Source of the DNA: Streptomyces sp. G44
GTDB lineage: Bacteria; Actinomycetota; Actinomycetes; Streptomycetales; Streptomycetaceae
Direction: 5' to 3'
DNA: 64,000 nt
Assembly: GCF_016905445.1 (NCBI RefSeq)
Contig: NZ_JAFEXF010000009.1
Coordinates: forward strand, 1-64,000
Made by a program: the position numbers and the translations under genes. Positions 18,023 through 27,679 of the stretch are shown here, piece after piece. The notes below the pieces were generated by a model. That model searched no databases and was not told the DNA's origin. It saw only the letters and a program-made list of their open reading frames with translations. How positions within the stretch are numbered: the stretch's first letter is position 1; each line of letters begins with the position of its first letter.

Positions 18023-18032
18023 GACACCCTCT

Positions 18033-19850
18033 ATGTGCGGAATCGTCGGTTATATCGGCAAGCGTGACGTCGCCCCGCTGCTCCTCGAAGGCCTCCAGCG
18101 CCTGGAGTACCGCGGCTACGACTCGGCGGGCATCGCCGTCACCGGTCCCAAGGCCACGGGCCTGAAGACCGTGAAGGCCAAGGGCCGCGTCCGTGACCTG
18201 GAGGCCAAGGTGCCCGCCCGCTTCAAGGGCACCACCGGCATCGCCCACACCCGCTGGGCCACGCACGGCGCCCCCTCCGACGAGAACGCCCACCCGCACC
18301 TGTCCCAGGACGAGAAGGTCGCCGTCGTCCACAACGGCATCATCGACAACGCCTCCGAGCTGCGCGCCAAGCTCACCGCCGACGGCGTCGAGTTCCTCTC
18401 CGAGACCGACACCGAGGTCCTCACCCACCTGATCGCCCGCTCCCAGGCGGTCACTCTCGAGGAGAAGGTGCGCGAGGCGCTGCGCCACGTCGAGGGCACG
18501 TACGGCATCGCCGTCCTGCACGCCGACTTCAACGACCGCATCGTCGTCGCCCGCAACGGCTCCCCGGTCGTCCTCGGCATCGGCGAGAAGGAGATGTTCG
18601 TCGCCTCGGACGTCGCCGCGCTCGTCTCCCACACCCGCCAGGTCGTCACCCTCGACGACGGCGAGATGGCCACCATCAAGGCCGACGACTACCGCACGTA
18701 CACCACCGAGGGCTCGCGCACGACCGCCTCGCCGACCACCGTGGAGTGGGAGGCCGAGTCGTACGACATGGGCGGCCACGACACGTACATGCACAAGGAG
18801 ATCTTCGAGCAGCCCGACGCGGTGGACCGCGTGCTGCGCGGCCGCATCGACGACCGCTTCTCCACCGTGCACCTCGGCGGCCTCAACCTCGACGCGCACG
18901 ACGCCCGCAAGGTGCGCCGCGTCAAGATCCTCGGCTGCGGCACCTCGTACCACGCGGGCATGATCGGCGCCCAGATGATCGAGGAACTGGCCCGCATCCC
19001 CGCCGACGCGGAGCCCGCGTCCGAGTTCCGCTACCGCAACGCGGTCGTGGACCCCGACACCCTCTACATCGCCGTCTCCCAGTCCGGTGAGACGTACGAC
19101 GTGCTGGCCGCCGTCCAGGAGCTGAAGCGCAAGGGCGCCCGCGTCCTGGGCGTGGTCAACGTGGTCGGCTCGGCGATCGCCCGCGAGGCGGACTCGGGCG
19201 TGTACGTCCACGCGGGCCCGGAGGTCTGCGTCGTGTCGACCAAGTGCTTCACGAACACCACCGTCGCCTTCGGCCTGCTCGCCCTGCACCTCGGCCGCAT
19301 CCGCGACCTGTCGGTCTCCGACGGCAAGCGGATCATCGAGGGCCTGCGCAAGCTGCCCGGCCAGATCTCGGAGATCCTCAAGCAGGAGGACGAGATCAAG
19401 AAGATCGCCAAGACCTACGCCGACGCCCGCTCGATGCTCTTCATCGGCCGGGTACGCGGCTACCCGGTCGCCCGCGAGGCCTCCCTCAAGCTCAAGGAGG
19501 TCTCGTACATCCACGCCGAGGCCTACCCCGCCTCCGAGCTGAAGCACGGCCCGCTCGCCCTGATCGAGCCCGCCCTGCCGACCGTCGCGATCGTGCCGGA
19601 CGACGACCTGCTGGAGAAGAACCGCGCCGCCCTGGAGGAGATCAAGGCCCGCAGCGGCAAGATCCTCGCGGTCGCGCACCAGGAGCAGGAGAAGGCCGAC
19701 CAGACGATCATCGTGCCGAAGAACGAGAACGAGCTGGACCCGATCCTGATGGGCATCCCGCTCCAACTCCTCGCCTATCACACGGCGTTGGCGCTGGGCC
19801 GGGACATCGACAAGCCGCGCAACCTCGCGAAGTCGGTCACCGTCGAGTAG
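18033..19850 (+). CDS. glmS: Glutamine-fructose-6-phosphate aminotransferase (isomerizing)
   Basis: This 605-residue enzyme makes glucosamine-6-phosphate from fructose-6-phosphate and glutamine, the entry step to UDP-GlcNAc and peptidoglycan. It starts MCGIVGYIGKRDVAPLLLEG, with Cys2 as the glutaminase nucleophile, followed by EYRGYDSAG and THTRWATHG-like motifs of the class II amidotransferase domain. Two SIS domains follow (about residues 285-420 and 455-590), with CGTSYHAG and SQSGETYD. It ends DKPRNLAKSVTVE, the normal family C-terminus. The gene is followed by a very strong terminator. I see no glmS riboswitch in the short upstream gap. Confidence 0.95.
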   Translation: MCGIVGYIGKRDVAPLLLEGLQRLEYRGYDSAGIAVTGPKATGLKTVKAKGRVRDLEAKVPARFKGTTGIAHTRWATHGAPSDENAHPHLSQDEKVAVVHNGIIDNASELRAKLTADGVEFLSETDTEVLTHLIARSQAVTLEEKVREALRHVEGTYGIAVLHADFNDRIVVARNGSPVVLGIGEKEMFVASDVAALVSHTRQVVTLDDGEMATIKADDYRTYTTEGSRTTASPTTVEWEAESYDMGGHDTYMHKEIFEQPDAVDRVLRGRIDDRFSTVHLGGLNLDAHDARKVRRVKILGCGTSYHAGMIGAQMIEELARIPADAEPASEFRYRNAVVDPDTLYIAVSQSGETYDVLAAVQELKRKGARVLGVVNVVGSAIAREADSGVYVHAGPEVCVVSTKCFTNTTVAFGLLALHLGRIRDLSVSDGKRIIEGLRKLPGQISEILKQEDEIKKIAKTYADARSMLFIGRVRGYPVAREASLKLKEVSYIHAEAYPASELKHGPLALIEPALPTVAIVPDDDLLEKNRAALEEIKARSGKILAVAHQEQEKADQTIIVPKNENELDPILMGIPLQLLAYHTALALGRDIDKPRNLAKSVTVE

Positions 19851-19875
19851 GGCCACCCCACGCAGCGGACGGCAA

Positions 19876-19936
19876 GGCCCCCGGTGAACGACCCCCTGCG
19901 CGCCACCGGCGCCCAGGGGGTCGTTCACCGGGGGCC
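19876..19936 (+). terminator. Strong hairpin terminator after glmS
   Basis: A perfect 23-bp inverted repeat (19876-19898 with 19914-19936) surrounds a 15-nt loop and begins 26 nt after the glmS stop. There is no T run, as is common in Streptomyces. Confidence 0.85.
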
Positions 19937-20174
19937 GGGGTCGCCCATTCCCCCGACCCGCGCCCCGGCACCCGGCGGCCGTCACCCGCCGGGCCGGCCG
20001 GGGCGGCATGCCGGCGACCTCTATGTACCCGCCCCGATGGCGTGAACCACCTCTACGCACGAGTAGACTCGTCCGCGCAACTCGCGTGATACGCAGGAGA
20101 CTTGGGGAGCCCGGAGAGACCGGCGGTCCGTCAGGTGACGTGAACGCCCCAGGGGCATCCGTCAGGGAACTGCG
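19937..20174. other. Intergenic region between glmS and the convergent usp gene
   Basis: Beyond the terminator I see no gene. The only structured element is ACGAGT-AG-ACTCGT (20059-20072), a short inverted repeat of unknown meaning. Confidence 0.5.
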
Positions 20175-20699
20175 TCAGGGAATGACGATGACGGGACGCT
20201 GCGCGCGCCGCGCCAGCCGCCCCGCGACGGAGCCGAAGATGCGCCCGACGATGCCGTGCGTGGAGCCGACGACGATCGCGTCCGCGCTGTACTCGCGGCC
20301 GACCTCTTCCAGCTCGTGGCAGATGTCGCCGCCGCGCTCGACGAGGATCCAGGGCACCTCGGCCAGATAGTCCGCGCAGGCCAGCTCCAGACCCAGCACC
20401 TCGGTGCGGTGATCGGGCACGTCGACGAAGACCGGCGGCTCGCACCCCGCCCACACCGTGGTGGGCAGCCGGTTGGCGACATGGACGATGATCAGGCCCG
20501 AGCCCGACCGGTGGGCCATGCCGATCGCGTACGCGAGGGCGCGCTCACTGGAGGTCGAGCCGTCGAAGCCGACGACGACGCCGTGCCGGAACGCCGGATC
20601 GCAGGAATGACATGGTTCTTCCGCCGCTCGGGGGGTCGCTGTCGGATCGGCGACCTGCCGCTTGCGGTCCGCGGGTTCGAAGAATTCGTGACCGGCCAT
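20175..20699 (-). CDS. Universal stress protein (UspA family)
   Basis: This 174-residue protein has a single Usp domain: VVVGFDGSTSSERALAYAIG at the nucleotide-binding start, and a glycine-rich VVGSTHGIVGRIFGSVAG followed by PVIVIP at the end. Usp proteins bind ATP or other nucleotides and act in stress survival. The N-terminal 40 residues are extra and carry a CxxC (PCHSC), which could bind metal or sense redox state. It is divergent from the small membrane-protein gene that precedes adpA. Confidence 0.88.
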   Translation of the reverse strand: MAGHEFFEPADRKRQVADPTATPRAAEEPCHSCDPAFRHGVVVGFDGSTSSERALAYAIGMAHRSGSGLIIVHVANRLPTTVWAGCEPPVFVDVPDHRTEVLGLELACADYLAEVPWILVERGGDICHELEEVGREYSADAIVVGSTHGIVGRIFGSVAGRLARRAQRPVIVIP

Positions 20700-21076
20700 G
20701 GGTGTCTCGGCGAAGGAGTCCTCTGTGGGAGGGTCTGCTTGTTCAGGTGGTGCGGCAGTTCGGGACCGTGGGGTCCGGCGATCGGGCCCGGGAATCTCGT
20801 CCGGGAATCACCTTCCCAACCCCATACCCCCAAGGGTACGGCGACACTCCTCTCCTGCCCAGAGCCTGCGGGGAGCCCGTCCGGGCCCGCGCCGGGCCGT
20901 GCCACAGGGCCTCCCGGCGTTCACCGGAGCATGCACGAGCCACGTCCGTATGGCAATGGTTGCTGCCCCGTACAGGCGGTTTGCGCACCCGTCCGGTGCC
21001 ACCCTGTGACCCGCCAGTGACCGGCCGCCCGGCGGCGCGTTGAACCCCGGTACGCCACCCTTACAGGAGCACTCCG
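20700..21076. promoter_or_regulatory. Divergent promoter region between usp and the adpA-upstream gene
   Basis: 377 bp without a credible gene. It should hold the promoters of both neighbours. The only local symmetry I notice is a TACCCCCAAGGGTA stretch near 20824-20838. I cannot assign specific sites. Confidence 0.4.
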
Positions 21077-21457
21077 TTGCCTGGACCCCCCACCCTGTCC
21101 CCGCCGCCCTCGCCCACCCGCAGGCGCCGCCCGGCCTCCGCGCTCCGCGGCCGGGGGCCCCGGCGGACACCCGCGCAGGACTCGGTGGGCGACGTGGTCC
21201 GCTGGGCGGCGTTCAGCTGCGTCCTGGTTCCGGTCGTCCTTGTGGGGTACGGGATCTCCCTGGCGGGAGCGGGCGGCGCCGCGCTGGGGCTGGCCGCCGT
21301 CACCGGGGTCTGCCGGGTGCTGCTGCGGCACTCGGAGCGGGGTGCCGCGCGGCAGCTCGCGGAGCAGAACGGCGGGCACCGCGGACGGCACAGCAGGACG
21401 GGCACCGGAGCGCACCGGGGCGTGCGGTACGGCTCCGAGAGCACGCCGGTCGACTGA
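21077..21457 (+). CDS. Small hypothetical membrane protein upstream of adpA
   Basis: This 126-residue protein starts at a TTG behind AGGAG. The first 35 residues are Pro/Arg-rich and probably cytosolic. One or two hydrophobic segments follow (about residues 40-80, RWAAFSCVLVPVVLVGYGIS then GAGGAALGLAAVTGV), and then a basic tail. A gene of this kind sits in front of adpA in other streptomycetes as I remember. No function is known. Its 3' end is followed by the long adpA leader. Confidence 0.65.
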   Translation: MPGPPTLSPPPSPTRRRRPASALRGRGPRRTPAQDSVGDVVRWAAFSCVLVPVVLVGYGISLAGAGGAALGLAAVTGVCRVLLRHSERGAARQLAEQNGGHRGRHSRTGTGAHRGVRYGSESTPVD

Positions 21458-21880
21458 CCGATTCGCACGCACGATCCCGTAGGTTTTCAGCCAACTTCCG
21501 AGGGTCGGCCATTCCTTGGCCGAACAGCCCCTCAACCCCGGTCCAACCAGGACTGAAAGGTGCTCAAAGGGCCTGCGCACCCTACGGGGACCGGCCATGG
21601 AGCAGAGGCGCACTTCCCTGCCGGGCCCACGAGTGCCACGCTTCGTGATCGAATGCTTCACGCCAAGTTGCCATGTCGACAATCTGCCGGGTGCTGAACT
21701 GGTCACCCCGGCAGCACGGGACACAGTAGATTCGATCTTGACTGTATTACGGCGGGGGACTGGTGGAGGACCGAGGGGAAACGTGCAGGAGCGACAGGCC
21801 CAGCAAGCACGTCAGGCACGTACAAAACGTCAAGCACGGCAGGCACAGGGAGCCGCTACGACCGAGGGGGGTTTAGCACC
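21458..21880 (+). promoter_or_regulatory. Long upstream region of adpA
   Basis: 423 bp separate the small membrane-protein gene from adpA. It holds an inverted repeat, CTGCCGGGTG (21684-21693) with CACCCCGGCAG (21704-21714), and a promoter-like stretch around 21726-21750 (AGTAGATT...CTTGACTGTATTACGG). adpA genes are known for long regulatory leaders with autoregulation and other inputs. I cannot fix the transcription start. Confidence 0.55.
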
Positions 21881-23110
21881 ATGAGTCACGACTCCACTGC
21901 CGCGCCGGAGACCACGGCTCGCAAGCTCTCCGGGCGCCGCCGCCGGGAGATCGTATCGGTGCTGCTCTTCAGCGGTGGTCCCATTTTCGAGAGTTCCATA
22001 CCGCTCTCCGTCTTCGGCATCGACCGCCAGGACGCCGGCGTCCCCCGCTACCGGCTGCTGGTGTGCGCCGGCGAGGACGGACCGCTGCGGACCACCGGCG
22101 GGCTCGAACTGACGGCGCCGCACGGCCTGGAGGCGATCGGCCGGGCGGGCACGGTCGTCGTACCGGCCTGGCGGTCGATCACGTCTCCACCACCGCCGGA
22201 GGCCCTGGACGCGCTGCGCCGCGCGCACGAGGAAGGCGCCCGCATCGTCGGGCTCTGCACCGGCGCGTTCGTGCTCGCCGCCGCGGGACTCCTAGACGGC
22301 CGGCCCGCGACCACCCACTGGATGTACGCGCCGACGCTCGCCAAGCGCTACCCGTCCGTCCACGTGGACCCGCGCGAGCTGTTCGTCGATGACGGGGACG
22401 TCCTGACGAGCGCCGGCACCGCGGCCGGAATCGATCTCTGTCTGCACATCGTGCGCACGGACCACGGCAATGAGGCGGCGGGCGCGCTCGCCCGCAGGCT
22501 CGTCGTGCCGCCGCGCCGCGCCGGCGGCCAGGAGCGCTACCTCGACAGGTCTTTACCCGAGGAGATCGGCGCCGACCCGCTCGCCGAGGTCGTCGCCTGG
22601 GCCCTTGAGCACCTCCACGAGCAGTTCGACGTGGAGACCCTCGCCGCACGGGCGTACATGAGCAGGCGGACCTTCGACCGCAGGTTCCGCTCGCTCACCG
22701 GGAGCGCTCCCCTCCAGTGGCTGATCACCCAGCGGGTGCTCCAGGCACAGCGGCTGCTCGAAACCTCCGACTACTCCGTGGACGAGGTGGCGGGACGCTG
22801 CGGCTTCCGCTCGCCGGTCGCGCTGCGGGGACACTTCCGGCGCCAGCTGGGCTCGTCCCCCGCCGCCTACCGGGCCGCCTACCGCGCCCGCAGGCCGCAG
22901 GGCGAGCGCGCGCTGGAGTCCGCCCCGGCGTCGTCGCAGGCCATGCCCGCGCTGGTGGAGGCGGGCCCGGTGCCGACGCAGACGCGCCGCACGGCAGCAG
23001 CGGGCGCGCTCAGCTCCGCGGCCTCCCTGGCCGCCGAGCCCGGCAGGCCGCACTCCGACGCGTACGCGCCGAGCCGTACTCCCCTGCCCGGCCAGAGGAG
23101 CGCGCCGTAG
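21881..23110 (+). CDS. adpA: AdpA, AraC-family master regulator of development
   Basis: This 409-residue protein has the AdpA architecture. An N-terminal DJ-1/PfpI-like dimerisation domain ([20 protein letters not shown] to about residue 200, with [14 protein letters not shown]) is followed by a linker. The AraC/XylS DNA-binding domain (about residues 235-345) has [17 protein letters not shown] and [20 protein letters not shown]. Codon 225 in the linker (22553-22555) is TTA, the rare leucine codon read only by the bldA tRNA; this is a known control point for AdpA in S. griseus and S. coelicolor. AdpA activates morphological and antibiotic genes. orn follows 10 nt downstream. Confidence 0.96.
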   Translation: MSHDSTAAPETTARKLSGRRRREIVSVLLFSGGPIFESSIPLSVFGIDRQDAGVPRYRLLVCAGEDGPLRTTGGLELTAPHGLEAIGRAGTVVVPAWRSITSPPPPEALDALRRAHEEGARIVGLCTGAFVLAAAGLLDGRPATTHWMYAPTLAKRYPSVHVDPRELFVDDGDVLTSAGTAAGIDLCLHIVRTDHGNEAAGALARRLVVPPRRAGGQERYLDRSLPEEIGADPLAEVVAWALEHLHEQFDVETLAARAYMSRRTFDRRFRSLTGSAPLQWLITQRVLQAQRLLETSDYSVDEVAGRCGFRSPVALRGHFRRQLGSSPAAYRAAYRARRPQGERALESAPASSQAMPALVEAGPVPTQTRRTAAAGALSSAASLAAEPGRPHSDAYAPSRTPLPGQRSAP

Positions 23111-23120
23111 GGTTGGACGC

Positions 23121-23723
23121 ATGAACGATCGCATGGTGTGGATCGACTGCGAGATGACCGGGCTCTCGTTGACGGATGACGCACTTATCGAGGTGGCCGC
23201 ACTGGTCACCGACTCGGAACTGAACGTGCTCGGCGAAGGTGTGGACATCGTGATCCGCCCGCCGGACGCGGCGCTGGAGACCATGCCCGAGGTGGTGCGC
23301 GCGATGCACACCGCCTCGGGGCTCCTCGACGAGCTGGCCGGCGGCACCACGCTGGCCGACGCCGAGGAGCAGGTCCTGGCGTACGTACGCGAGCACGTCA
23401 AGGAGCCGCGGAAGGCTCCCCTGTGCGGAAACTCGGTCGGCACCGACCGCGGCTTCCTGCTGCGGGACATGGCGACGCTGGAGGAGTACCTCCACTACCG
23501 GATCGTCGACGTCTCCTCCATCAAGGAGCTGGCGCGGCGCTGGTACCCCCGGGCGTACTTCAACAGCCCGGACAAGAACGGCAACCACCGCGCGCTCGCC
23601 GACATCCGCGAGTCCATCGCCGAGCTGCGCTACTACCGCGAGGCGATCTTCGTCCCGCAGCCCGGACCGGACTCGGACACCGCGAAGTCGATCGCGGCCA
23701 AGCACGTACTGGCCGCGGAGTAA
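23121..23723 (+). CDS. orn: Oligoribonuclease
   Basis: This 200-residue 3'-5' exoribonuclease of the DEDDh family degrades 2- to 5-nt RNA, including the pGpG from c-di-GMP breakdown. Motifs in order: [12 protein letters not shown] with the first Asp/Glu pair, [11 protein letters not shown] with the second Asp, and the final His/Asp in [13 protein letters not shown]. It is adjacent to adpA, a pairing kept in streptomycetes, where loss of orn affects growth and development. The c-di-GMP enzyme at 45.5 kb gives it a further link to signalling. Confidence 0.96.
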   Translation: MNDRMVWIDCEMTGLSLTDDALIEVAALVTDSELNVLGEGVDIVIRPPDAALETMPEVVRAMHTASGLLDELAGGTTLADAEEQVLAYVREHVKEPRKAPLCGNSVGTDRGFLLRDMATLEEYLHYRIVDVSSIKELARRWYPRAYFNSPDKNGNHRALADIRESIAELRYYREAIFVPQPGPDSDTAKSIAAKHVLAAE

Positions 23724-23740
23724 CCTCCGCGGCCCCCCTT

Positions 23741-23797
23741 TGTACGGGGTCCGGAAAAGGTGTGCGCGAGCACCCCTTCGGACCCTGTACACTTTTT
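23741..23797 (+). terminator. Terminator after orn
   Basis: TGTACGGGGTCCGG at 23741 pairs, with a few mismatches, with CGGACCCTGTACA ending at 23791. The inner part (AAAAGGTG with CACCCCTT) extends the stem. CTTTTT follows directly. It separates orn from the tRNA-His promoter. Confidence 0.75.
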
Positions 23798-23834
23798 CTC
23801 GGCCGGTCGGAAGAAAGACAGACGACCGGACATG

Positions 23835-23907
23835 GTGGGTGTAGCTCAGTTGGTAGAGCACCTGGTTGTGGTCCAGGTGGCCGCGGGTTCAAGTCCCGTC
23901 ACTCACC
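23835..23907 (+). tRNA. tRNA-His (GTG)
   Basis: A full cloverleaf is present: acceptor GTGGGTG with CACTCAC, D-arm TAGCTCAGTTGGTAGAGCA, anticodon loop TTGTGGT with anticodon GTG at 23868-23870, and T-loop TTCAAGT. The base before the acceptor stem (23834) is G, opposite C73, the extra identity pair of tRNA-His. No CCA is encoded. Confidence 0.96.
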
Positions 23908-23914
23908 CTGGTGG

Positions 23915-23946
23915 AAGGGCCCCGGTTCGCGAGAACCGGGGCCCTT
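23915..23946 (+). terminator. Hairpin terminator after tRNA-His
   Basis: AAGGGCCCCGGTTC (23915-23928) pairs perfectly over 14 bp with 23933-23946 around GCGA, ending in TTT. It starts 8 nt after the tRNA. Confidence 0.85.
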
Positions 23947-23996
23947 TCCGTATCCCCGGGCGCGCCCCGCGGGTTCCCGGCCGCGCCCTCGCCCCC

Positions 23997-25052
23997 TCAG
24001 GAGGAATCCCGCTCCACCAGCTCCGTCGGGAGCACCAGCTGACGCCGCTCCAGACGGCGCGCGGCGACCGGGCGGTCGTCGGCGATCTCCGCGAGGAGCA
24101 GGTCGATCATGGCCCGGCCCATCTCCTCGATCGGCTGGCGGACGCTGGTGAGCGGCGGGTCCATGTGGCGGGCGATCGCCGAGTCGTCGAAGCCGACCAG
24201 CGCCACGTCGTCGGGTATGCGGCGCCCCGCCTCCCGCAGCACCTGCCGGGCGCCCGCCGCCATCACGTCGGAGCCCGCGAAGACGGCGTCCACCTCGGGG
24301 CACGTCTCAAGCAGCTCCCGCATCGCGCGCCGCCCGCCCTCCTCCGTGAAGTCGCCCGGCGCGATCAGCCGCTCGTCGACCGGGCGGCCCGCGTCCCGCA
24401 GGGCGGTGCGGTAGCCGTCCAGGCGGCGCTGGGCTCCGTACACGTCGAGGCGGCCGGTGATGGTGGCTATGGAGGTGCGCCCGCGTGACAGCAGGTGCTC
24501 CACCGCCGAGCGCGCCCCGGCGAAGTTGTCGGAGTCGACGGAGGGCAGCGGCTCCTCGGCACAGCGGCGGCCGCTGATCACCGAGGGGATCTCCAGCTGG
24601 CTCAGCAGGTCCGGCAACGGGTCGTCGGCGTGCACGGAGACCAGCAGCACGCCGTCGACGCGGTGGGCCGCGAGGTATTGGGCCAGGCGCTGCCGCCGCT
24701 GGTCGTTGCCCGCGAAGATCAGCAGCAGCTGCATCTCGGTCTCGCCGAGCTGGGCGCCCACCCCGCGCAGCACGTCGGAGAAGTACGGCTCGGCGAAGAA
24801 CCGGGTCTCGGGCTCGGGCACGACCAGCGCGATCGCGTCCGTGCGGTTGGCGGCCAGGGCGCGGGCCGCGGTGTTGGGCACGTACCCCAGCTCCGCCACG
24901 GCGGCCTCGACGGCCGTCCGGGTGGCCGCGCTGACCCTCGGCGAGCCGTTGATCACGCGGGAGACCGTCCCCCGGCCCACTCCCGCCCGCGCGGCGACCT
25001 CCTCCAGAGTGGGCCGTCCACCGCCACGGCCGCGCGCTGCGTGACCTGCCAT
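23997..25052 (-). CDS. cebR: CebR, LacI-family repressor of cellobiose use
   Basis: This 351-residue regulator has a LacI helix-turn-helix at residues 15-60 (TLEEVAARAGVGRGTVSRVI then LGYVPNTAARAL) and a periplasmic-binding-like sensor domain. ATG 25052 follows GGGAGG; longer readings enter the promoter. Divergent from the cellobiose transporter operon, it matches cebR-cebEFG-bglC of other streptomycetes, where cello-oligosaccharides release CebR from TGGGAGCGCTCCCA sites. That exact 14-mer lies in the divergent region. Confidence 0.9.
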   Translation of the reverse strand: MAGHAARGRGGGRPTLEEVAARAGVGRGTVSRVINGSPRVSAATRTAVEAAVAELGYVPNTAARALAANRTDAIALVVPEPETRFFAEPYFSDVLRGVGAQLGETEMQLLLIFAGNDQRRQRLAQYLAAHRVDGVLLVSVHADDPLPDLLSQLEIPSVISGRRCAEEPLPSVDSDNFAGARSAVEHLLSRGRTSIATITGRLDVYGAQRRLDGYRTALRDAGRPVDERLIAPGDFTEEGGRRAMRELLETCPEVDAVFAGSDVMAAGARQVLREAGRRIPDDVALVGFDDSAIARHMDPPLTSVRQPIEEMGRAMIDLLLAEIADDRPVAARRLERRQLVLPTELVERDSS

Positions 25053-25227
25053 TGTCCGCCTCCCGTCACCCGTCCCCCGGCCAGGAATGTAACAGCCTGA
25101 TCTTCGCCGGGTGCCCGGCCCGGAACCAACGGGAGACCCGTAACGGCCCGATAACCGTGGACATGACTCCCTGCCGGGTCCCTTGACACCCCCGTCCCGA
25201 GCCACGAGTCTTCAACCCATCACCTGT

Positions 25228-25241
25228 GGGAGCGCTCCCAC
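25228..25241. promoter_or_regulatory. CebR box upstream of cebE
   Basis: TGGGAGCGCTCCCA is a perfect palindrome identical to the published CebR operator. It is centred between the divergent cebR and cebE genes, about 115 nt before cebE, so it can repress cebE and perhaps cebR. Confidence 0.93.
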
Positions 25242-25355
25242 ACTACCTGGCACGTACACATCCCGCACGTTCCCCGCCCGAGCCGCAGAGTGAATCAACG
25301 GGCCCTACAGTGCAGTTGGCCGGGGGGTCGGCACGTCAGGCAACAGGAGGACGTC

Positions 25356-26669
25356 ATGCACAGCAGTTCCCGCCGGATCCGCCACATCGTGACCTACGCG
25401 GCCGCCACCGCGCTGGCCACGAGCCTGCTGGCCGCTTGTTCGAGCGATGACGACAGCGGCTCAGCGGGCGGCGACGGCAAGATCACGCTCAATGTGGGCA
25501 CGTTCGGCGTGCTGGGCCTCAAGCAGGCAGGGCTGTACGAGGAGTACGAGAGAACCCATCCGAACATCCGGATCAAAGAGAACGTCATCGAGCGGAACGA
25601 CGCCTATTACCCGAAGCTCCTCACCCAGTTGCAGTCCGGCGCCGGGGTCAATGACGTCGCCGCCATAGAGGTCAGCAACATCACCGAGGTCGTGCAGACC
25701 CAGGGCGCCAAGTTCGAGGACCTGGGCAAGGCCGAGGGCGTACAGAAGTCGACGTATCTCGACTGGAAGTGGAAGCAGGCCACCACCGAGGACGGCAAGA
25801 CGATCGGCCTCGGCGTCGACATCGGCCCGACCGCGCTCTGCTACCGCAAGGACCTCTTCGCGAAGGCCGGGCTGCCCACCGACCGCGAGAAGCTCGCGAA
25901 GGAGTGGGCGGGCGACTGGGACAAGTACGTCGCGCTCGGCGAGAAGTACATGGAGAAGGCGCCGGACGGCACCAAGTTCGTCGACTCCGCCTCCAGCGTC
26001 TACCACGCCGTCTTCGCGGGTGCCACCGAGCGGTACTACGACAAGAAGGGCGAGGAGATCTACGAGGAGAGCCAGGGCCGCAAGGACGCCTGGGACGCGG
26101 CGATGAAGGTCGCGCGGGGCGGCATGTCCGCCAAGCTCAAGCAGTTCGACCCGACGTGGGACCAGGGCTTCGCCAACGGCAGATTCGCCACCGTGGCCTG
26201 CCCCGCCTGGATGGCCGGTTACATCCAGGAGAAGACCGGCCCGGACGGCAAGGGCAAGTGGGACATGGCCAAGGCCCCGACGGACGGCAACTGGGGCGGC
26301 ACGTTCCTCGGCGTGCCGAGCGCGGGCAAGCACAAGAAGGAGGCGACCGAGCTCGCCGTGTGGCTGACGCGGCCCGAGCAGCTCGCGAAGGTCTTCGCCA
26401 AGCAGGCGAGCTTCCCCTCCACCCCCTCGGTCTACGACACGCTGAAGCCGTCGCCGGCGACCAAGGCGTACTTCAGTGACGCCCCCATCACGGAGATCTT
26501 CGCCGGCATCGCGAAGAACACCCCCGCGGCCGTCTACGGCATCAAGGACGCCCAGATCGGCCAGTCCATCGCGGACATCGGTGTGCTCCAGGTGGAGCAG
26601 CAGGGCAAGTCCCCGGAGGAGGGCTGGAGCGCCGCCCAGAAGGAGATCAAGGATGTTCTGGGACAGTGA
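25356..26669 (+). CDS. cebE: CebE, cellobiose/cellotriose-binding lipoprotein
   Basis: This 437-residue extracellular solute-binding protein (family 1) starts behind a perfect AGGAGG. The signal peptide ends in the lipobox LLAAC (about residue 27), followed by a Ser/Asp-rich tether. The fold is shown by NVGTFGVLGLKQAGLYEEYE and by later features such as FVDSASSVYHAVFAG and WLTRPEQLAKVF. It delivers cello-oligosaccharides to CebFG. Its stop overlaps a GTG of cebF. Confidence 0.92.
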   Translation: MHSSSRRIRHIVTYAAATALATSLLAACSSDDDSGSAGGDGKITLNVGTFGVLGLKQAGLYEEYERTHPNIRIKENVIERNDAYYPKLLTQLQSGAGVNDVAAIEVSNITEVVQTQGAKFEDLGKAEGVQKSTYLDWKWKQATTEDGKTIGLGVDIGPTALCYRKDLFAKAGLPTDREKLAKEWAGDWDKYVALGEKYMEKAPDGTKFVDSASSVYHAVFAGATERYYDKKGEEIYEESQGRKDAWDAAMKVARGGMSAKLKQFDPTWDQGFANGRFATVACPAWMAGYIQEKTGPDGKGKWDMAKAPTDGNWGGTFLGVPSAGKHKKEATELAVWLTRPEQLAKVFAKQASFPSTPSVYDTLKPSPATKAYFSDAPITEIFAGIAKNTPAAVYGIKDAQIGQSIADIGVLQVEQQGKSPEEGWSAAQKEIKDVLGQ

Positions 26670-26674
26670 CGCCC

Positions 26675-27679
26675 ATGTCCGAGACCGCTGAGTACGCCGA
26701 GACCGCGCCCCCCGGCAAGGGGGACGCGGCCCCGGCCGCCTCCGGGAGCCGCAAGGCCTCCCCCACGTCCTCGTGGCGCAGCCGCCTGTACCGCTGGGAC
26801 ATCAAGGCGTCGCCGTACATCTTCGTCGCGCCCTTCTTCCTCTTCTTCGGCGCCTTCGGCCTCTTCCCGCTCCTCTACACCGGGTGGGCCTCGCTGCACC
26901 GCCTGGAGCTGACCGACCTCGACGGCAGCACCTGGCTGGGCCTGGAGAACTACACCAACCTGCTCCGGAGCGACTACTTCTGGAACGCGCTCGGCAACAC
27001 CTTCACCATCGGCGTCATCTCCACCGTGCCCCAGCTGGCCATGGCACTCGGCATCGCGCACCTGCTCAACTACAAGCTGCGCGGTTCCACCCTGTGGCGG
27101 GTGGCGATGCTCGCGCCGTACGCCACCTCCGTGGCGAGCGCCTCGCTGGTCTTCACGCTGCTGTTCGCGTGGGACGGCGGGATGGTCAACTGGCTGATCG
27201 GGTCGGTGGGCATCGATGCCGTCAACTGGCGTGAGTCGTCGTGGGGTTCGCAGTTCGCCGTGTCCTCCATCGTCATCTGGCGGTGGACCGGGTACAACGC
27301 GCTGATCTACCTGGCGGCGATGCAGGCCGTGCCGCACGACCTGTACGAGTCGGCCTCGTTGGACGGCGCCTCGCGTTGGCAGCAGTTCCGGCACGTGACG
27401 ATCCCGATGCTGCGGCCGACGATCCTGTTCACGGTGGTCGTCTCGACCATCGGCGCGACCCAGCTCTTCGGTGAGCCGCTGCTGTTCGGCGGCACGGCCG
27501 GGTCCAAGGGCGGCGCGGACCACCAGTTCCAGACGCTGGGGCTGTATCTGTACGACCAGGGGTGGATCAACGGCCATCTGGGCCGGGCGTCGGCCGTCGC
27601 CTGGCTGATGCTCGTACTCCTGCTGCTCATCGCCGCGGTCAACCTGCTGATCGCCCGACGCCTGAGGAAGGACCGATGA
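26675..27679 (+). CDS. cebF: CebF, cellobiose ABC transporter permease
   Basis: This 334-residue permease has six predicted membrane helices. The cytosolic EAA loop reads YESASLDGASRWQQFRHVTI, which docks the ATPase. A 40-residue hydrophilic N-terminal tail precedes the first helix (YIFVAPFFLFFGAFGLFPLL). The start is ambiguous: GTG 26666 overlaps the cebE stop, while ATG 26675 lies just after it. Together with CebG it forms the channel. No ATPase gene is in the operon; in Streptomyces the shared ATPase MsiK is encoded elsewhere. Confidence 0.9.
   Translation: MSETAEYAETAPPGKGDAAPAASGSRKASPTSSWRSRLYRWDIKASPYIFVAPFFLFFGAFGLFPLLYTGWASLHRLELTDLDGSTWLGLENYTNLLRSDYFWNALGNTFTIGVISTVPQLAMALGIAHLLNYKLRGSTLWRVAMLAPYATSVASASLVFTLLFAWDGGMVNWLIGSVGIDAVNWRESSWGSQFAVSSIVIWRWTGYNALIYLAAMQAVPHDLYESASLDGASRWQQFRHVTIPMLRPTILFTVVVSTIGATQLFGEPLLFGGTAGSKGGADHQFQTLGLYLYDQGWINGHLGRASAVAWLMLVLLLLIAAVNLLIARRLRKDR

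Noticed and set aside
18023..18032. glmS ribozyme/riboswitch in front of glmS
   Set aside because: Only 10 nt separate the preceding gene from glmS, and no ribozyme core is visible upstream.
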